Shown piece after piece: positions 40,671 to 50,508 of a stretch of DNA of 64,000 bases. Below the pieces are notes generated by a model that was given only the letters and a program-made list of their open reading frames with translations, did no database searches and was not told where the DNA came from. Source of the DNA: Arcobacter sp. CECT 8986. GTDB taxonomy: Bacteria; Campylobacterota; Campylobacteria; Campylobacterales; Arcobacteraceae. Location: assembly GCF_004116725.1 (NCBI RefSeq), contig NZ_PDKG01000001.1, forward strand, positions 124,001 to 188,000, given 5' to 3'. Made by a program: the position numbers and the translations under genes. The stretch's first letter is position 1; each line of letters starts with the position of its first letter.

Positions 40671-42824
40671 CTATGCAACCTCTTTTTCACAATAAACTTG
40701 ATTTTCAAATCCATCAGTAAAAGTACCATATGTCGTAGAAGTTACATCACTATTTGGAACTATGAATATAGAGTTTCCATCTGTAGTTTTTTGTATGATT
40801 ACTTTTCCATAAGCACTATCTATATATTGCATTTTACCTTCTGGTAGTATTATTGATTGTCCTTGAAGAATTTTTCCTCCTGAATTATCAATACTATTTA
40901 AAAAAGCAATTTGTTCTTTATTTAGACTACTATTTAAAGAAAAACTTTCAATATCTAAGTCTTCTTTTGCATATAAAGATTTTACGATAAGCTCATCATT
41001 TCCTAATCTTTCATATTCTATATCTACTTTATCTTCTAATCCATAAGAATCAAATGAATATCCATCACTATTTGCTATTATCATTCTTGTAGAGCCATCT
41101 TCATTTGATAAATTTACACTATATGAACCATTTTTATTTTTTTCATAAGAAGCTTGATTATCAAATCCATCTGTAAATGTACCATAAGTAGTAGATGTAC
41201 CATCTTCATTTGGTACAATAAAAATATTTTCTCCATCGTTCGTCGTATAATGAGTAATATTTCCATACCCACCATCTAATATATCTTTTGATAAAGGAGT
41301 AGAGATATTACTTCCTGCTGATATAGTATCATCTTCATATAAATTAAACTCTTTTAATTCTTCTTTTGTATATTTTGTAAGAGATGACACTTCTTCAAAA
41401 GTTGTATCAGCTTTAATATCTATATTTGGTGAATCATATTGAACTGTTATATTTTCAGTAGAGACTTCAGATTCATACATCAATCCTGTTGAGCTTTTTT
41501 TCAAAATATGTGTGGCATCTTCAAAAGTATAAGACATTTGAGTCTTATCAGAAGAAATTTCTACATTATCTACTTTTATTGTATTATTATTTTCATCTTT
41601 TATTATTGCTGATTTTGTACCATCATGATTTTCAAAAATTTTTATAGGAGCTTTTTCACCTTGTATTATACTAACATCTTTTGGAATCTTAACATCAAAT
41701 CCAATAGGCAAAGACTTCGCTTGCTCTAAAGTCAAACCATTATATTCCAATAAATCTATTGAGTTTATTCCATCTAGTTTTGCTGCAATATGGGAAATAG
41801 TTTGTCCTTTTTTAAGAATATATTGTGAAGTTTCATCACCAATAGTTGGCTCATTTAATTCTGCTAATAATTTGTTTGCTTTTTCTTGGATTTGTTTAAA
41901 TTCTTCAGAAGAAGGTATTGTTCCAATATTATCAGACATATTAACAACATCATCTCCTGTCAAAGCATCATACTTTCGGGTAGAGATATTCCCATCTTTA
42001 TCTGTTATAGTTTCTGTTACAATATTAGTTACATTGTTTTGTCTAAATTCAGTGACAACTTTTGTATCAATGTTCTCCATTCTTACTTTTTGAACAACTC
42101 CATTTTCTAATAAACCAGTTTGAATTTTTACACCATTTTCAAATGAAGTATTAAAATATATAGGATTATCAATTACTGTATTGAAAGAAAAAGGATAGTT
42201 ATTTATATCACCATTATAATTTTCATAATTTAATCCAAAAATAAGTGATTCAGGAGTAACAGTGGAAATGATAGTACCTGCAAATGTTTCTTGAATTTGA
42301 GGAAGAGTCATCCCTTTAGGGTCAATAATCCTAATATTTTTGATAAGTAGTTCACTTGTATTACTATCATACTCATAGCTTAGTTCTAACTTTTGAGCAT
42401 TACCATCGCTTACACTAATTTTTTTTCTTCCTTTATCAAATTGAAGAGGTCCATTTTTTTCAGGACTTATATACTCTAAAAGTCCATCTATTTGTGCACC
42501 TTTAATTTGAGCACTACTAACTGCTATAGTAGTAAGTCCTTTAGATATATAAGCTTTTTCACTTTCAGGGATATCTATACCTGCCTCTTCAAGCTTTTTG
42601 GTTACGATATCTTCTGCTTCAGCAATTAATCCAACTCTTCCTGCAGCTTTTTCTGTTAAAAAATATGTAGTTGCTTCAAAGAAAGCACTTGCTGAAGCTT
42701 GAAATCCACCTTCCCCTAGTGCTATCCCCTCTTGTTCTGCTTTAGTATAATTTACTTTCCATTTTTCATAATTTTTAATAATATCTAAAAACCATTCATC
42801 ATGTTCAAGAGTAATTTTTCCCAT
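40671..42824 (-). CDS. Large LysM-type repeat protein (accessory operon)
   Basis: 717 residues from the ATG at 42824 (MGKITLEHDEWF), which has an AAAGG site; the longer frame would overlap the gene before. There is no signal peptide or membrane helix. Residues about 330-385 are LysM-like (YILKKGQTISHIAAKLDGIN ... LPIGFDVKIPKDV), a wall- or chitin-binding fold. The C-terminal 220 residues hold internal repeats: each has a (S/Q)xI-type LysM-like start, then FIVPN(E/S)D and STTYGTFTDGF(D/E)NQ; the last is cut short by the stop. The N-terminal 330 residues are unrecognised. Effector, structural or surface roles are all possible. Confidence 0.7.
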   Translation of the reverse strand: MGKITLEHDEWFLDIIKNYEKWKVNYTKAEQEGIALGEGGFQASASAFFEATTYFLTEKAAGRVGLIAEAEDIVTKKLEEAGIDIPESEKAYISKGLTTIAVSSAQIKGAQIDGLLEYISPEKNGPLQFDKGRKKISVSDGNAQKLELSYEYDSNTSELLIKNIRIIDPKGMTLPQIQETFAGTIISTVTPESLIFGLNYENYNGDINNYPFSFNTVIDNPIYFNTSFENGVKIQTGLLENGVVQKVRMENIDTKVVTEFRQNNVTNIVTETITDKDGNISTRKYDALTGDDVVNMSDNIGTIPSSEEFKQIQEKANKLLAELNEPTIGDETSQYILKKGQTISHIAAKLDGINSIDLLEYNGLTLEQAKSLPIGFDVKIPKDVSIIQGEKAPIKIFENHDGTKSAIIKDENNNTIKVDNVEISSDKTQMSYTFEDATHILKKSSTGLMYESEVSTENITVQYDSPNIDIKADTTFEEVSSLTKYTKEELKEFNLYEDDTISAGSNISTPLSKDILDGGYGNITHYTTNDGENIFIVPNEDGTSTTYGTFTDGFDNQASYEKNKNGSYSVNLSNEDGSTRMIIANSDGYSFDSYGLEDKVDIEYERLGNDELIVKSLYAKEDLDIESFSLNSSLNKEQIAFLNSIDNSGGKILQGQSIILPEGKMQYIDSAYGKVIIQKTTDGNSIFIVPNSDVTSTTYGTFTDGFENQVYCEKEVA

Positions 42825-42834
42825 GTTATACCTT

Positions 42835-43965
42835 TTATTTATTTTTTCTAACACATCTAACATAATTTAAAGAATCTTCATTTACTTCAACTATTCCTAA
42901 AGGTTCTTTAAAACTAATTCCTATTTTATCAACATGCTTATAATACGCCATAGGAGTCCAATATATACCTTTTATTGAATTCAATATTATTGGTGTAGTA
43001 TTTGTTTTACTTTTCTTATCAATAAGAGTCATAAGCATACTTTTATATGCAGGCAACTCCCAATCATGGAAACCACCAAGTTCTAGTTTTTTACAATAAT
43101 TCTTTGCTTCTTTTTGATTATATTTTACTGTTACAGAGTCTTTATTATCTTGCCACATTAGATTTGTTCGTATATCTACTGTATATCCTCTTTCAATCTG
43201 TTCATTTCTAAATTTTTCTTTTGAAGTTAAATAGTTTTTATTTTTGCTTAAATCATATTCTTTATTAAGTTTATTTAAAAAGATACAACCTACTTTTTCA
43301 TTTTTATCACATAAATCTTTTAACATAAATTCTGCAATAAATAAATCTTTTTTTACATATGCTCCGTAAACATAAAATTCTGCTTTCATTGCACAAGCAG
43401 CTTTATATTTACCTTTAATACAAGAATTATCAAATAATTCATATGCTTTTTTATTATCAATAGAAACTATATTATCTAACCCTTGAGTATAAACTATTCC
43501 TAACTCATGGCATGCTTTATAACTATTTTTATTACAAGCTTCCTTTAAAAAATCAAAAAAACCTTGCTTATTATTTTCTTCCTTATAAATTAGTGCAACT
43601 AAAAAACAAGAAGAAGAACTTCCTTTTTTACAAGCTTTTGTAGCAATATCTAAAGCTTTTTTAGTTTTTCCTTCCTTAAAATAAAGAGTAGCTTCTTTCA
43701 AACAACCGACAAGATAGTCTTTTTTACAAGTTATATTATAAAATTCTTTCGCATAGGTTAAATTTTTAGGCAAAATTTCACCTTTTAAAAAGTTGTCCCC
43801 AATGTCTAAGCAAAATTGTGCTCCCCCATTACCTATATCACAGATATGTCTTAACTGTTTTAATCCTTTTTCTTTGTTTCCATTGTTAAATTCATTTATT
43901 GCATCCCCATAAAAATTTGCAAATAAACTATTAAAAAAGAATATAAGTAAAAATATTTTTTTCAT
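42835..43965 (-). CDS. Sel1-repeat protein with C-terminal DUF1566 domain
   Basis: 376 residues: signal peptide (MKKIFLLIFFFNSLFAN), five or six Sel1/TPR-like repeats with regularly spaced cysteines (CDIGNGGAQFCLDIGDNFLK, CKKGSSSSCFLVALIYKEEN, CNKNSYKACHELGIVYTQGL), then a DUF1566/Lcl-type domain (RTNLMWQDNKDSV, GGFHDWELPAYKSM, YVRCVRKNK). Cysteine-rich Sel1 proteins of Helicobacter (Hcp) are secreted or periplasmic. Its ATG overlaps the TGA of the small ORF before it (ATGA), and the LysM gene follows after 10 bp. Confidence 0.8.
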   Translation of the reverse strand: MKKIFLLIFFFNSLFANFYGDAINEFNNGNKEKGLKQLRHICDIGNGGAQFCLDIGDNFLKGEILPKNLTYAKEFYNITCKKDYLVGCLKEATLYFKEGKTKKALDIATKACKKGSSSSCFLVALIYKEENNKQGFFDFLKEACNKNSYKACHELGIVYTQGLDNIVSIDNKKAYELFDNSCIKGKYKAACAMKAEFYVYGAYVKKDLFIAEFMLKDLCDKNEKVGCIFLNKLNKEYDLSKNKNYLTSKEKFRNEQIERGYTVDIRTNLMWQDNKDSVTVKYNQKEAKNYCKKLELGGFHDWELPAYKSMLMTLIDKKSKTNTTPIILNSIKGIYWTPMAYYKHVDKIGISFKEPLGIVEVNEDSLNYVRCVRKNK

Positions 43966-44114
43966 GTTGCTTTCCTTTTAAGAGTTCTATAAATATAGTC
44001 TCTATAAAATTTTATTTTTTCTTTCTTTTTTTCTTTAAATAAATAGTTATAGTCTTCTATCTCAAATAAAAAACCACTTTCATCTGGTTCTAATCCTATT
44101 TTATCAGTTTCCAT
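43962..44114 (-). CDS. 50-residue ORF of the accessory operon
   Basis: A METDKIGLEPDESGFLFEIE start, then a basic C-terminus (KEKKKEKIKFYRDYIYRTLK). It overlaps the previous ORF by 11 nt (ATGGAAACTGA) and the next gene by ATGA. No family recognised. The tight coupling on both sides supports translation. Confidence 0.55.
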   Translation of the reverse strand: METDKIGLEPDESGFLFEIEDYNYLFKEKKKEKIKFYRDYIYRTLKRKAT

Positions 44115-44274
44115 TTTTCTTTCTTTTAAAGGCACTTCCTGAAACAGAACCTTTTCCTAGAAATTCATTAACTTTGCCAAAAGTACTATTTACACTATTT
44201 ATATTACCTTTTAGATTATCTATATCTAAAAAATCTTTTTTTAGATTTGAATCATTTCCCGTATTAGTTGGCAT
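44104..44274 (-). CDS. 56-residue ORF of the accessory operon
   Basis: A small polar protein (MPTNTGNDSNLKKDFLDIDN ... GKGSVSGSAFKRKKNGN). It overlaps the membrane-protein pseudogene by 11 nt and the next ORF by 11 nt. The first ten residues recur in the ORF at 38377-38490. No signal peptide, membrane segment or known family. Confidence 0.55.
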   Translation of the reverse strand: MPTNTGNDSNLKKDFLDIDNLKGNINSVNSTFGKVNEFLGKGSVSGSAFKRKKNGN

Positions 44275-45029
44275 TTAATTTTCCTTTTATCAATGATATT
44301 AAACAAATAATTATAAAAATTGTACAAATTATATAAAGTGCTATCCCATAATAATACATACCGTATGAAATAGGGAATCCAAAAAATATTCTTTTTCCTG
44401 AATATATATTTACTTTATTAAAAAAACTAGTAATTGCATAATTACCAATAATCATTAGTATTATACTTACTAATTTAACTTTTACTTTGGATTGTATTTG
44501 TTTAAGCATCAAAATTATATTTTTAGGATTAATAATGCAATAAACAACAATTATTATGCACATAAGTACACTAAAAACAAAAATCCAAGAAAAAGATACT
44601 TTAAAGGATTGTGTATTAAAAGTGTATTTTTCAAAGTTGTGATAAAATACTTTAAAATATGGTTCTATATAAGGATATAAAGAACTGATAAATTCATCTT
44701 TATAAACCCCAGTTATAGTAAAAATAAAGCCAAATAAAATTGATATAAAAAAACCATAATAAAAAAGTCTGGCTTCAAACCTAAAAGCATTCAAACTTTT
44801 ATTTTTATTTTTATCAATCATTTTTTGAAGTTCTGGGTCTTTTAGATTTTTATCTAAATAATACTTATGAGTTAAACTCTTCTTATATTCTTCTTTCAAT
44901 TCTTTCAGCTCTAGTCTTATGTCTATATTTATGTGCTCTTTTTATTAAATACTTTGATGCAATTATTTTTTGCTCTATTAATATAACAATAACTAACATT
45001 AAAATAAAAAATACAATAAGATAAATCAT
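44264..45029 (-). pseudogene. Frameshifted copy of the accessory membrane-protein gene
   Basis: Reading from the ATG at 45029, the first 48 residues (MIYLIVFFILMLVIVILIEQ ... RAERIERRI) match the intact copy at 38480-39283 and then stop at TAA (44883-44885). Relative to the intact copy, 14 bp are missing at the 44887/44888 junction, which shifts the frame. The remainder (EYKKSLTHKYYLDKNLKDPE onward) is open in the other frame and could start at a TTG at 44899, giving 211 residues without the first helix. The last 60 residues differ from the other copy. It is either a broken gene or one remade into a shorter protein. Confidence 0.75.
44571..44979 (+). repeat. Duplicated block, right copy
   Basis: About 409 bp matching 38811-39233 in direct orientation, 5.76 kb away. 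The 14-bp difference in length between the copies is exactly the deletion that breaks the reading frame here. Confidence 0.85.
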
Positions 45030-45187
45030 TAGGCTATCTCTTCTTCTAAAGCTAATAATTTAAAGTTTATATTTGAACTTAAAAAAGCAGGAAATACATA
45101 AATAGAAAAAAAACTAATTATTAATAATATTGGTATTATATAAATTGGTTTTACTTTATTGAATAGCCATCTTATTATTATATTCAT
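45029..45187 (-). CDS. 52-residue membrane protein, first gene of the accessory operon
   Basis: MNIIIRWLFNKVKPIYIIPI begins the ORF, which has one strong membrane helix (IYIIPILLIISFFSIYVFPA) and ends LLALEEEIA. An AAAGAG site lies about 10 bases upstream, and the stop shares one base with the ATG of the next ORF (TAATG). No family recognised. About 230 bp of AT-rich DNA upstream, without another gene, should hold the operon promoter. Confidence 0.55.
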   Translation of the reverse strand: MNIIIRWLFNKVKPIYIIPILLIISFFSIYVFPAFLSSNINFKLLALEEEIA

Positions 45188-45416
45188 TTATTTAACTCTT
45201 TCATATTCTTTAACTCTTTATTTATATGACACTTAAATACTACTTTTTATATCTATATAATTTAATGTCATATCTATTATTAAATAGTTTATTTTTCATT
45301 TTTTGAAAAAAATAATTTTTATTATAAAGAATATTGTCTTAAATATGTTATTTTTTAGTTTATATTAAAATATATTTCTTATTTTAATATTTGAAAAGTT
45401 TTTGTATTATTTCACT

Positions 45417-45719
45417 ATGTTAAAAAAATATTTAAAAATATCAATCATTTCAGCAGCCATTGGTTTTGCACTTGCTTTTGTTTTTGTAGAGTTTTTTTCA
45501 TATAAAGTAAAGCAAGAGTTATACACTTACCAACAAAAAAAGATGCAAATCCAGTCTTTAGCAGATGCTTATGCACTTTGCATAGGATTACATAATGCAA
45601 ATCCATCAAAAAATAGAAGACAATTATGCCTAGATATAAGAAGTAAAGTATTTGAGGAAGCTAAAAGTTTAGAAGGAAGTTATCCTTATATATCTTTTTA
45701 TAATAAGGTATTTAATTAA
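45417..45719 (+). CDS. Small single-pass membrane protein, unknown function
   Basis: 100 residues from the ATG at 45417; a TTG five codons upstream is an alternative and neither has a strong ribosome site. One N-terminal membrane helix (ISIISAAIGFALAFVFVEFF) is followed by a soluble part with two cysteines (ALCIGLHNANPSKNRRQLCL). No family recognised. It converges on rnpB, whose 3' end starts 3 bp after the stop. Confidence 0.7.
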   Translation: MLKKYLKISIISAAIGFALAFVFVEFFSYKVKQELYTYQQKKMQIQSLADAYALCIGLHNANPSKNRRQLCLDIRSKVFEEAKSLEGSYPYISFYNKVFN

Positions 45720-45721
45720 AT

Positions 45722-46046
45722 ATTATTAGGCACCACATAAGCCGAGTTTTGTTCATGACGATAATTTATCTACTTACTTAGATTACTCTAGTACTCTAGC
45801 AAAGAGCAATATTGTGAAGTTAATACCATACTCTTCTTGCTGCAGGTTGGGTTTACAAAGCACTTAAGATTACTCAAAAGTCTGGTGAGCTCTTACCTCA
45901 CCGTTTCACCCTTACCCAAAAATGGGCGGTTTACTTTCTGTTGCACTATCCCTTAGATTACTCTAGCCATTCGTTAAATGGAACCATACTTCACGGCAGC
46001 TCGGACTTTCCTCTTATTGAAGCTATCGTCTGCTGTACCTAATAAT
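45722..46046 (-). ncRNA. rnpB: RNase P RNA (class A)
   Basis: About 325 nt. On the minus strand it opens with AGGTACAGCAGACGATAGC and then GAGGAAAGTCCGAGCTGCC (the CR-I core), and ends with CTCGGCTTATGTGGTGCC. The 9-bp P1 helix pairs ATTATTAGG (46046-46038) with CCTAATAAT (45730-45722). It matures the 5' ends of tRNAs. It lies between the small membrane protein and lolA; the lolA gene upstream runs in the same direction. Confidence 0.95.
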
Positions 46047-46070
46047 TTTGAAATAGTACCTTTTTTTTCT

Positions 46071-46598
46071 TTATTTTCTTATAATGTCATAATAATCAGG
46101 CGCAGTAAATTTAAAAATCTTATCATCTAAACTGATATTTTGTTTGATATTAGAAAAGTTTATTGTGATTTTATTTTCTAATTCATCAGTATATAAAATT
46201 TGAGATATTTTATTGTCTTTTACTATGATTTCATAATCAACATTATAAAGTTTTGCACTATATTTATTTTGTCCTATCTGTTTTGCACTGTTTAGTAACT
46301 TTACTATATCTATTTTTTTATCAAGTGATGTGAATATAGCTTGTTCTAACTCTGGTTCATCAACTATTGCAAAGTTTTTATTGATATAAACATTTTTAAT
46401 AATAGGTGATTTATATTTCCATAAAACTTTCCCATCATTTTTTATAAAAACTTGACCTTTATATTCGATATTTTTATCTGAACTGTTCTTTATATCTTGT
46501 ACAAAATCTGCTTGAAAACTATTTATATTTTTAAAAATATTTGCATTTGCAAAACTAATAAAAAATATTCCTAAAAAAATGATAAATTTATAAAACAT
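46071..46598 (-). CDS. lolA: Outer-membrane lipoprotein carrier LolA
   Basis: 175 residues with a signal peptide (MFYKFIIFLGIFFISFANA). The LolA pattern is visible: INSFQADFVQDIKNSSDKNI, then KYKSPIIKNVYINKNFAIVD and a C-terminal TINFSNIKQNISLDDKIFKF. It carries lipoproteins across the periplasm from the LolCDE transporter. A LolC/E-like permease gene lies 3 kb away after secA. It is divergent from secA. Confidence 0.9.
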   Translation of the reverse strand: MFYKFIIFLGIFFISFANANIFKNINSFQADFVQDIKNSSDKNIEYKGQVFIKNDGKVLWKYKSPIIKNVYINKNFAIVDEPELEQAIFTSLDKKIDIVKLLNSAKQIGQNKYSAKLYNVDYEIIVKDNKISQILYTDELENKITINFSNIKQNISLDDKIFKFTAPDYYDIIRK

Positions 46599-46617
46599 AC
46601 TTTAACCTTATTTTGTA

Positions 46618-46623
46618 TATAAT
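46618..46623 (+). promoter_or_regulatory. Probable -10 box of secA
   Basis: TATAAT within TTTTGTATATAATCTAAG, 33 bp before the secA start, in the short divergent spacer with lolA. No good -35 is seen, which is usual for Campylobacterota sigma-70 promoters. Confidence 0.5.
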
Positions 46624-46655
46624 CTAAGTGATTATAACAAAAAGGAATTTATTTT

Positions 46656-49280
46656 ATGTTAAACGTATTTGCAATGATATTTGGTAATAAAAACGATAGA
46701 GAAGTTAAAAAATATAAAAAACGAGCAAATGCCATTACAGCCCTTGAAAGTAAATATGAAAAACTAACTGACGAAGAGTTACAAAGTAGTTTTGAAGCAC
46801 TTAAACAATCAGTATTAAATCAAGAAAAAAAATTGGATGATGTTTTATATGACTCTTTTGCGCTTACAAGAGAAGCAAGTAAAAGAGTATTGGGGATGAG
46901 ACACCATGATGTACAATTAATTGGTGGAATGGTTTTACACGAAGGAAGAATTGCAGAGATGAAGACAGGTGAAGGTAAAACTTTAGTTGCTACTCTTCCA
47001 GTAATCTTAAATGCAATGACAGGTAAAGGTGTGCATGTAGTTACAGTAAATGATTATCTTGCACAAAGGGATGCTACGGAGTTACAAGCACTTTACAACT
47101 TTTTTGGATTAAGTGTTGGTATTATTCTTGGTGAAATCAAAGATGAGATGGAAAGAAAAGAGCAATATAACTGCGATATCACTTATGGTACAAACAATGA
47201 GTTTGCTTTTGATTACTTAAGATCAAATATGACTTTAGATATTGAAGAAAAAGTTCAAAGAGATTATAATTTTGTTATTGTTGATGAAGTTGACTCTATT
47301 TTAATTGATGAAGCAAGAACTCCTTTAATTATCTCAGGACCTACAAATCACAAAAATGCAAACTACGTAAGAGCAAATGAAATTGCTATTCAACTTGAAA
47401 AAGGTGAACTAATTGAGCCTAAATCAGCAGACCAAAAACCATACTCTACTGGTGATTTTACAGTTGATGAAAAAAATAAAACAGTTTTAATTACAGAGCA
47501 AGGTATTGCAAAAGCTGAGCAACTATTTGAAGTAGATAACTTATACTCTTTAGAAAATGCAATGTTATCACACAACCTTGACCAAGCTTTAAAAGCAAAC
47601 TATATTTTTGAAAAAGATGTAGATTATGTAGTTAAAGACAATGAAGTTATTATTGTTGATGAGTTTACAGGAAGACTAAGTGAAGGTAGAAGATTTAGTG
47701 ATGGATTACACCAAGCACTTGAAGCAAAAGAAGGTGTAGCTATTCAAGAAGAGTCTCAAACTTTAGCAGATGTAACTTTCCAAAATTACTTTAGAATGTA
47801 TGACAAATTAGCAGGTATGACAGGTACAGCACAAACAGAAGCAACTGAGTTTGCAGAGATTTATAGATTAGATGTTGTATCTATTCCTACAAATGTACCA
47901 GTTCAAAGACTTGATAAAAATGACTTGATTTATAAAAGTGAAAGAGAAAAATTCAACGCAGTTTGTGCAAAAATCAAAGAGCTAAATCAAAAAGGTCAAC
48001 CAGTACTTGTAGGTACAGCTTCAATTGAAAAATCTGAACTTTTACATAGCTTATTAACAAAAGAGAAAATACCTCATACAGTGTTAAATGCAAAACAACA
48101 CGAAAAAGAAGGTAAGATTATTGAAAAAGCCGGTGAAAAAGGTGCAGTAACAATTGCTACTAATATGGCTGGACGGGGAGTTGATATTAAACTAAACCAA
48201 GAGACTCTTGATTTAGGTGGATTAGCAATTATTGGTACTGAAAGACACGAATCAAGAAGAATTGACAACCAATTAAGAGGTAGAAGTGGTAGACAAGGTG
48301 ATAAAGGTGAGTCACAATTTTATCTATCATTAGAAGATAATCTTCTTAGAATTTTTGGAAGTGATAAAATCAGAAACATCATGGAAAGACTTGGTATTGA
48401 AGAAGGTGAACATATAGAGTCTAAAATGGTTACAAGAGCTGTTGAAAATGCACAGAAAAAAGTTGAATCAATGCACTTCGAAAGTAGAAAACATCTACTT
48501 GAATATGATGATGTTGCAAATGAACAAAGAAAAGTAATCTATAACTTTAGAAATGACTTATTAAATCCTGAGTTTGATATTGATTCTAAACTTGAAGAAA
48601 ATAGAAGAGAATATGTACAAAACTTACTTAATGAGTGTGAAATAATAAATGGTATGCCATCAGAAGATTATAACTACGAACTTCTTATTGCGAAACTTCA
48701 AGAACAACTAAACTTAATAGTTGAACAAAAAGATTTACAAGCTTCAAATTATGAAGAGTTAGAAGATACTTTAACAAACATACTAAAAGAAGTATACGAA
48801 AACAAAATGAGCATGGCTGCACCAGAACAAAAACATGAGATAGAAAGAATTCTTTACTTACAAATATTAGATAATGCATGGAGAGAACACTTATACTCTA
48901 TGGATACACTTAAAACTGGTATTGGACTTAGAGGTTATAACCAAAAAGATCCATTAGTTGAGTATAAAAAAGAGTCTTATAATATGTTTATTGAACTTAT
49001 TAACTCTATTAAAAATGAAATTATAAAAATTTTATTTACTATTCAACTTCAAAGCCAAGAAGATGCACAAAAAGAGCAAGAAGCTTTAGAGAAGATGAAA
49101 GCAGAGATGGAAGAAGCAAATGAAAATCTTCAAACTAACTTCCAAGAAATTGATGATTCTATTTCTAAAAAAGAGAAAAGAATTTCAAGAAATGAACCTT
49201 GTCCTTGTGGGTCTGGAAAAAAATATAAAAACTGTTGTGGAAAAAGTGGACCTAAAAGAGGTTTAGTAGCAGGAAACTAA
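46656..49280 (+). CDS. secA: Preprotein translocase ATPase SecA
   Basis: 874 residues. The Walker A block is [15 protein letters not shown] (about 103-117), the DEAD-type box is [20 protein letters not shown], and the second motor domain has [22 protein letters not shown]. The C-terminal zinc-binding SEC-C motif ([16 protein letters not shown]) binds SecB or the ribosome. SecA drives proteins through SecYEG. It has an AAAGGA site and is followed 2 bp later by the lolC-like gene. Confidence 0.98.
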   Translation: MLNVFAMIFGNKNDREVKKYKKRANAITALESKYEKLTDEELQSSFEALKQSVLNQEKKLDDVLYDSFALTREASKRVLGMRHHDVQLIGGMVLHEGRIAEMKTGEGKTLVATLPVILNAMTGKGVHVVTVNDYLAQRDATELQALYNFFGLSVGIILGEIKDEMERKEQYNCDITYGTNNEFAFDYLRSNMTLDIEEKVQRDYNFVIVDEVDSILIDEARTPLIISGPTNHKNANYVRANEIAIQLEKGELIEPKSADQKPYSTGDFTVDEKNKTVLITEQGIAKAEQLFEVDNLYSLENAMLSHNLDQALKANYIFEKDVDYVVKDNEVIIVDEFTGRLSEGRRFSDGLHQALEAKEGVAIQEESQTLADVTFQNYFRMYDKLAGMTGTAQTEATEFAEIYRLDVVSIPTNVPVQRLDKNDLIYKSEREKFNAVCAKIKELNQKGQPVLVGTASIEKSELLHSLLTKEKIPHTVLNAKQHEKEGKIIEKAGEKGAVTIATNMAGRGVDIKLNQETLDLGGLAIIGTERHESRRIDNQLRGRSGRQGDKGESQFYLSLEDNLLRIFGSDKIRNIMERLGIEEGEHIESKMVTRAVENAQKKVESMHFESRKHLLEYDDVANEQRKVIYNFRNDLLNPEFDIDSKLEENRREYVQNLLNECEIINGMPSEDYNYELLIAKLQEQLNLIVEQKDLQASNYEELEDTLTNILKEVYENKMSMAAPEQKHEIERILYLQILDNAWREHLYSMDTLKTGIGLRGYNQKDPLVEYKKESYNMFIELINSIKNEIIKILFTIQLQSQEDAQKEQEALEKMKAEMEEANENLQTNFQEIDDSISKKEKRISRNEPCPCGSGKKYKNCCGKSGPKRGLVAGN

Positions 49281-49281
49281 T

Positions 49282-50487
49282 TTGAATAAAAAATTAGTAA
49301 ATTTCATTGTCAAGAAATATCTAAGATTTGACAAAAAAAATCCTTTTATATCAGTAAGTGCCATTTTGGCATTTATTGGTGTTGCAATTGGTGTAATGGT
49401 TCTTATCATCTCTATGGCTATTATGAATGGTACTGCAAAAGAGTTTGAAAGTAAACTTTTTACAATGAACTATCCATTATCTATCTATCCAAAATATCAA
49501 AATAGTGTAAATAAACAGCTTCTAAAAGAGCTTGAAGAAAAATACCCAAAACTAAAATTCTCTCCTTATCTTACAGCACAAGCTATTGTTCAAAGTGGAG
49601 ATAAAATGGGCGGAGCAGTTATATTTGGAGTTGACCAAGATAAAGAAGCAAACATAAATTCTATTTACAAAAAAGCAACTCAAGGCTTGAAACTAAAAAA
49701 ATATGATATTGTTGTAGGTGAAGGTATAAGCGATGAACTTCTTCTTTTTATGGGAGATAAAGCTACTTTATATTTCACTTCATTAAATCCAAATGGATTT
49801 TCAATGATGCCTAAAATGAAAAGATTTAAATATGAAGCCTCTTTTCGTTCTGGACTTCATGCTTATGATAAAGCATATATTTATACTTCAATAGAAGCTT
49901 TACAAACAGTATTACACAAAGATAAAAATAGCTTTGATGGTATTCATGTTTATTCAAATGATGCATTTAATGATATAGATAAACTAAGAGAAGATTTAAA
50001 AGATGAAGGCGTTGGAATAATTGGCTGGTGGCAACAAAATGGAAACTTCTTTGCTGCTATGAAAATGGAGAAAAAAGCACTATTTATTGTACTTATGCTT
50101 ATTATTCTTGTAGCATCATTAAATATCATATCTTCACTTCTTATGACTGTTATGAGTAGAAGAAAAGAAATAGCCCTACTTCTATCTTTAGGAGCTAGTT
50201 CAAAAGAGATAAAAGCAATATTTTTAAGACTTGGAACAATTATTGGGTTTTCAGGTATTTTAACAGGAACAGCTTTAGGTTTCTTTGGTATGTGGCTATT
50301 AGATACATTTGATATAATTTCACTACCTGCTGATGTATATGGAACTTCTAAACTTCCATTGGATTTAGCTACAAGTGATTTGGTATCTATTATTATAGGT
50401 GCAGTTGTTATTGTGATTTTATCTTCTTATTATCCAGCTAAAAAAGCTACAAATATTGATGTAATTGATGTATTAAGAAATGAATAG
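49282..50487 (+). CDS. LolC/LolE-type lipoprotein-releasing permease
   Basis: 401 residues with four membrane helices in the FtsX/MacB arrangement: one near 24-47 (VSAILAFIGVAIGVMVLIIS) and three after 270 (ALFIVLMLIILVASLNIISS, then FLRLGTIIGFSGILTGTALG, LVSIIIGAVVIVILSSYYPA). The large periplasmic loop between them binds lipoprotein. The start is TTG with AGGAA six bases before, one base after the secA stop. The ATPase LolD is not in the window. Confidence 0.9.
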   Translation: MNKKLVNFIVKKYLRFDKKNPFISVSAILAFIGVAIGVMVLIISMAIMNGTAKEFESKLFTMNYPLSIYPKYQNSVNKQLLKELEEKYPKLKFSPYLTAQAIVQSGDKMGGAVIFGVDQDKEANINSIYKKATQGLKLKKYDIVVGEGISDELLLFMGDKATLYFTSLNPNGFSMMPKMKRFKYEASFRSGLHAYDKAYIYTSIEALQTVLHKDKNSFDGIHVYSNDAFNDIDKLREDLKDEGVGIIGWWQQNGNFFAAMKMEKKALFIVLMLIILVASLNIISSLLMTVMSRRKEIALLLSLGASSKEIKAIFLRLGTIIGFSGILTGTALGFFGMWLLDTFDIISLPADVYGTSKLPLDLATSDLVSIIIGAVVIVILSSYYPAKKATNIDVIDVLRNE

Positions 50488-50508
50488 TTAGAGATTTTCT
50501 AACTATTC
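50482..50508. terminator. Perfect palindrome between lolC-like and AsmA-like genes
   Basis: GAATAGTTAGA and TCTAACTATTC (11 bp) enclose GATTT. The stops of both converging genes are inside. A run of A/T beyond each arm suits termination on the minus strand best. Confidence 0.6.

Noticed and set aside
44264-44899. The 211-residue frame as a normal full gene
   Set aside because: Its first codons correspond to the middle of the intact paralogue, and the missing N-terminus is encoded in another frame just upstream, so a pseudogene or split gene describes it better.
38377-45187. Accessory operon as a prophage or integrative element
   Set aside because: No integrase, terminase, capsid or tail motif, no transposase, no tRNA at the border (the nearest RNA gene, rnpB, is on the right and intact), and no terminal repeats at the outer edges. 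The direct repeats are internal gene duplications.
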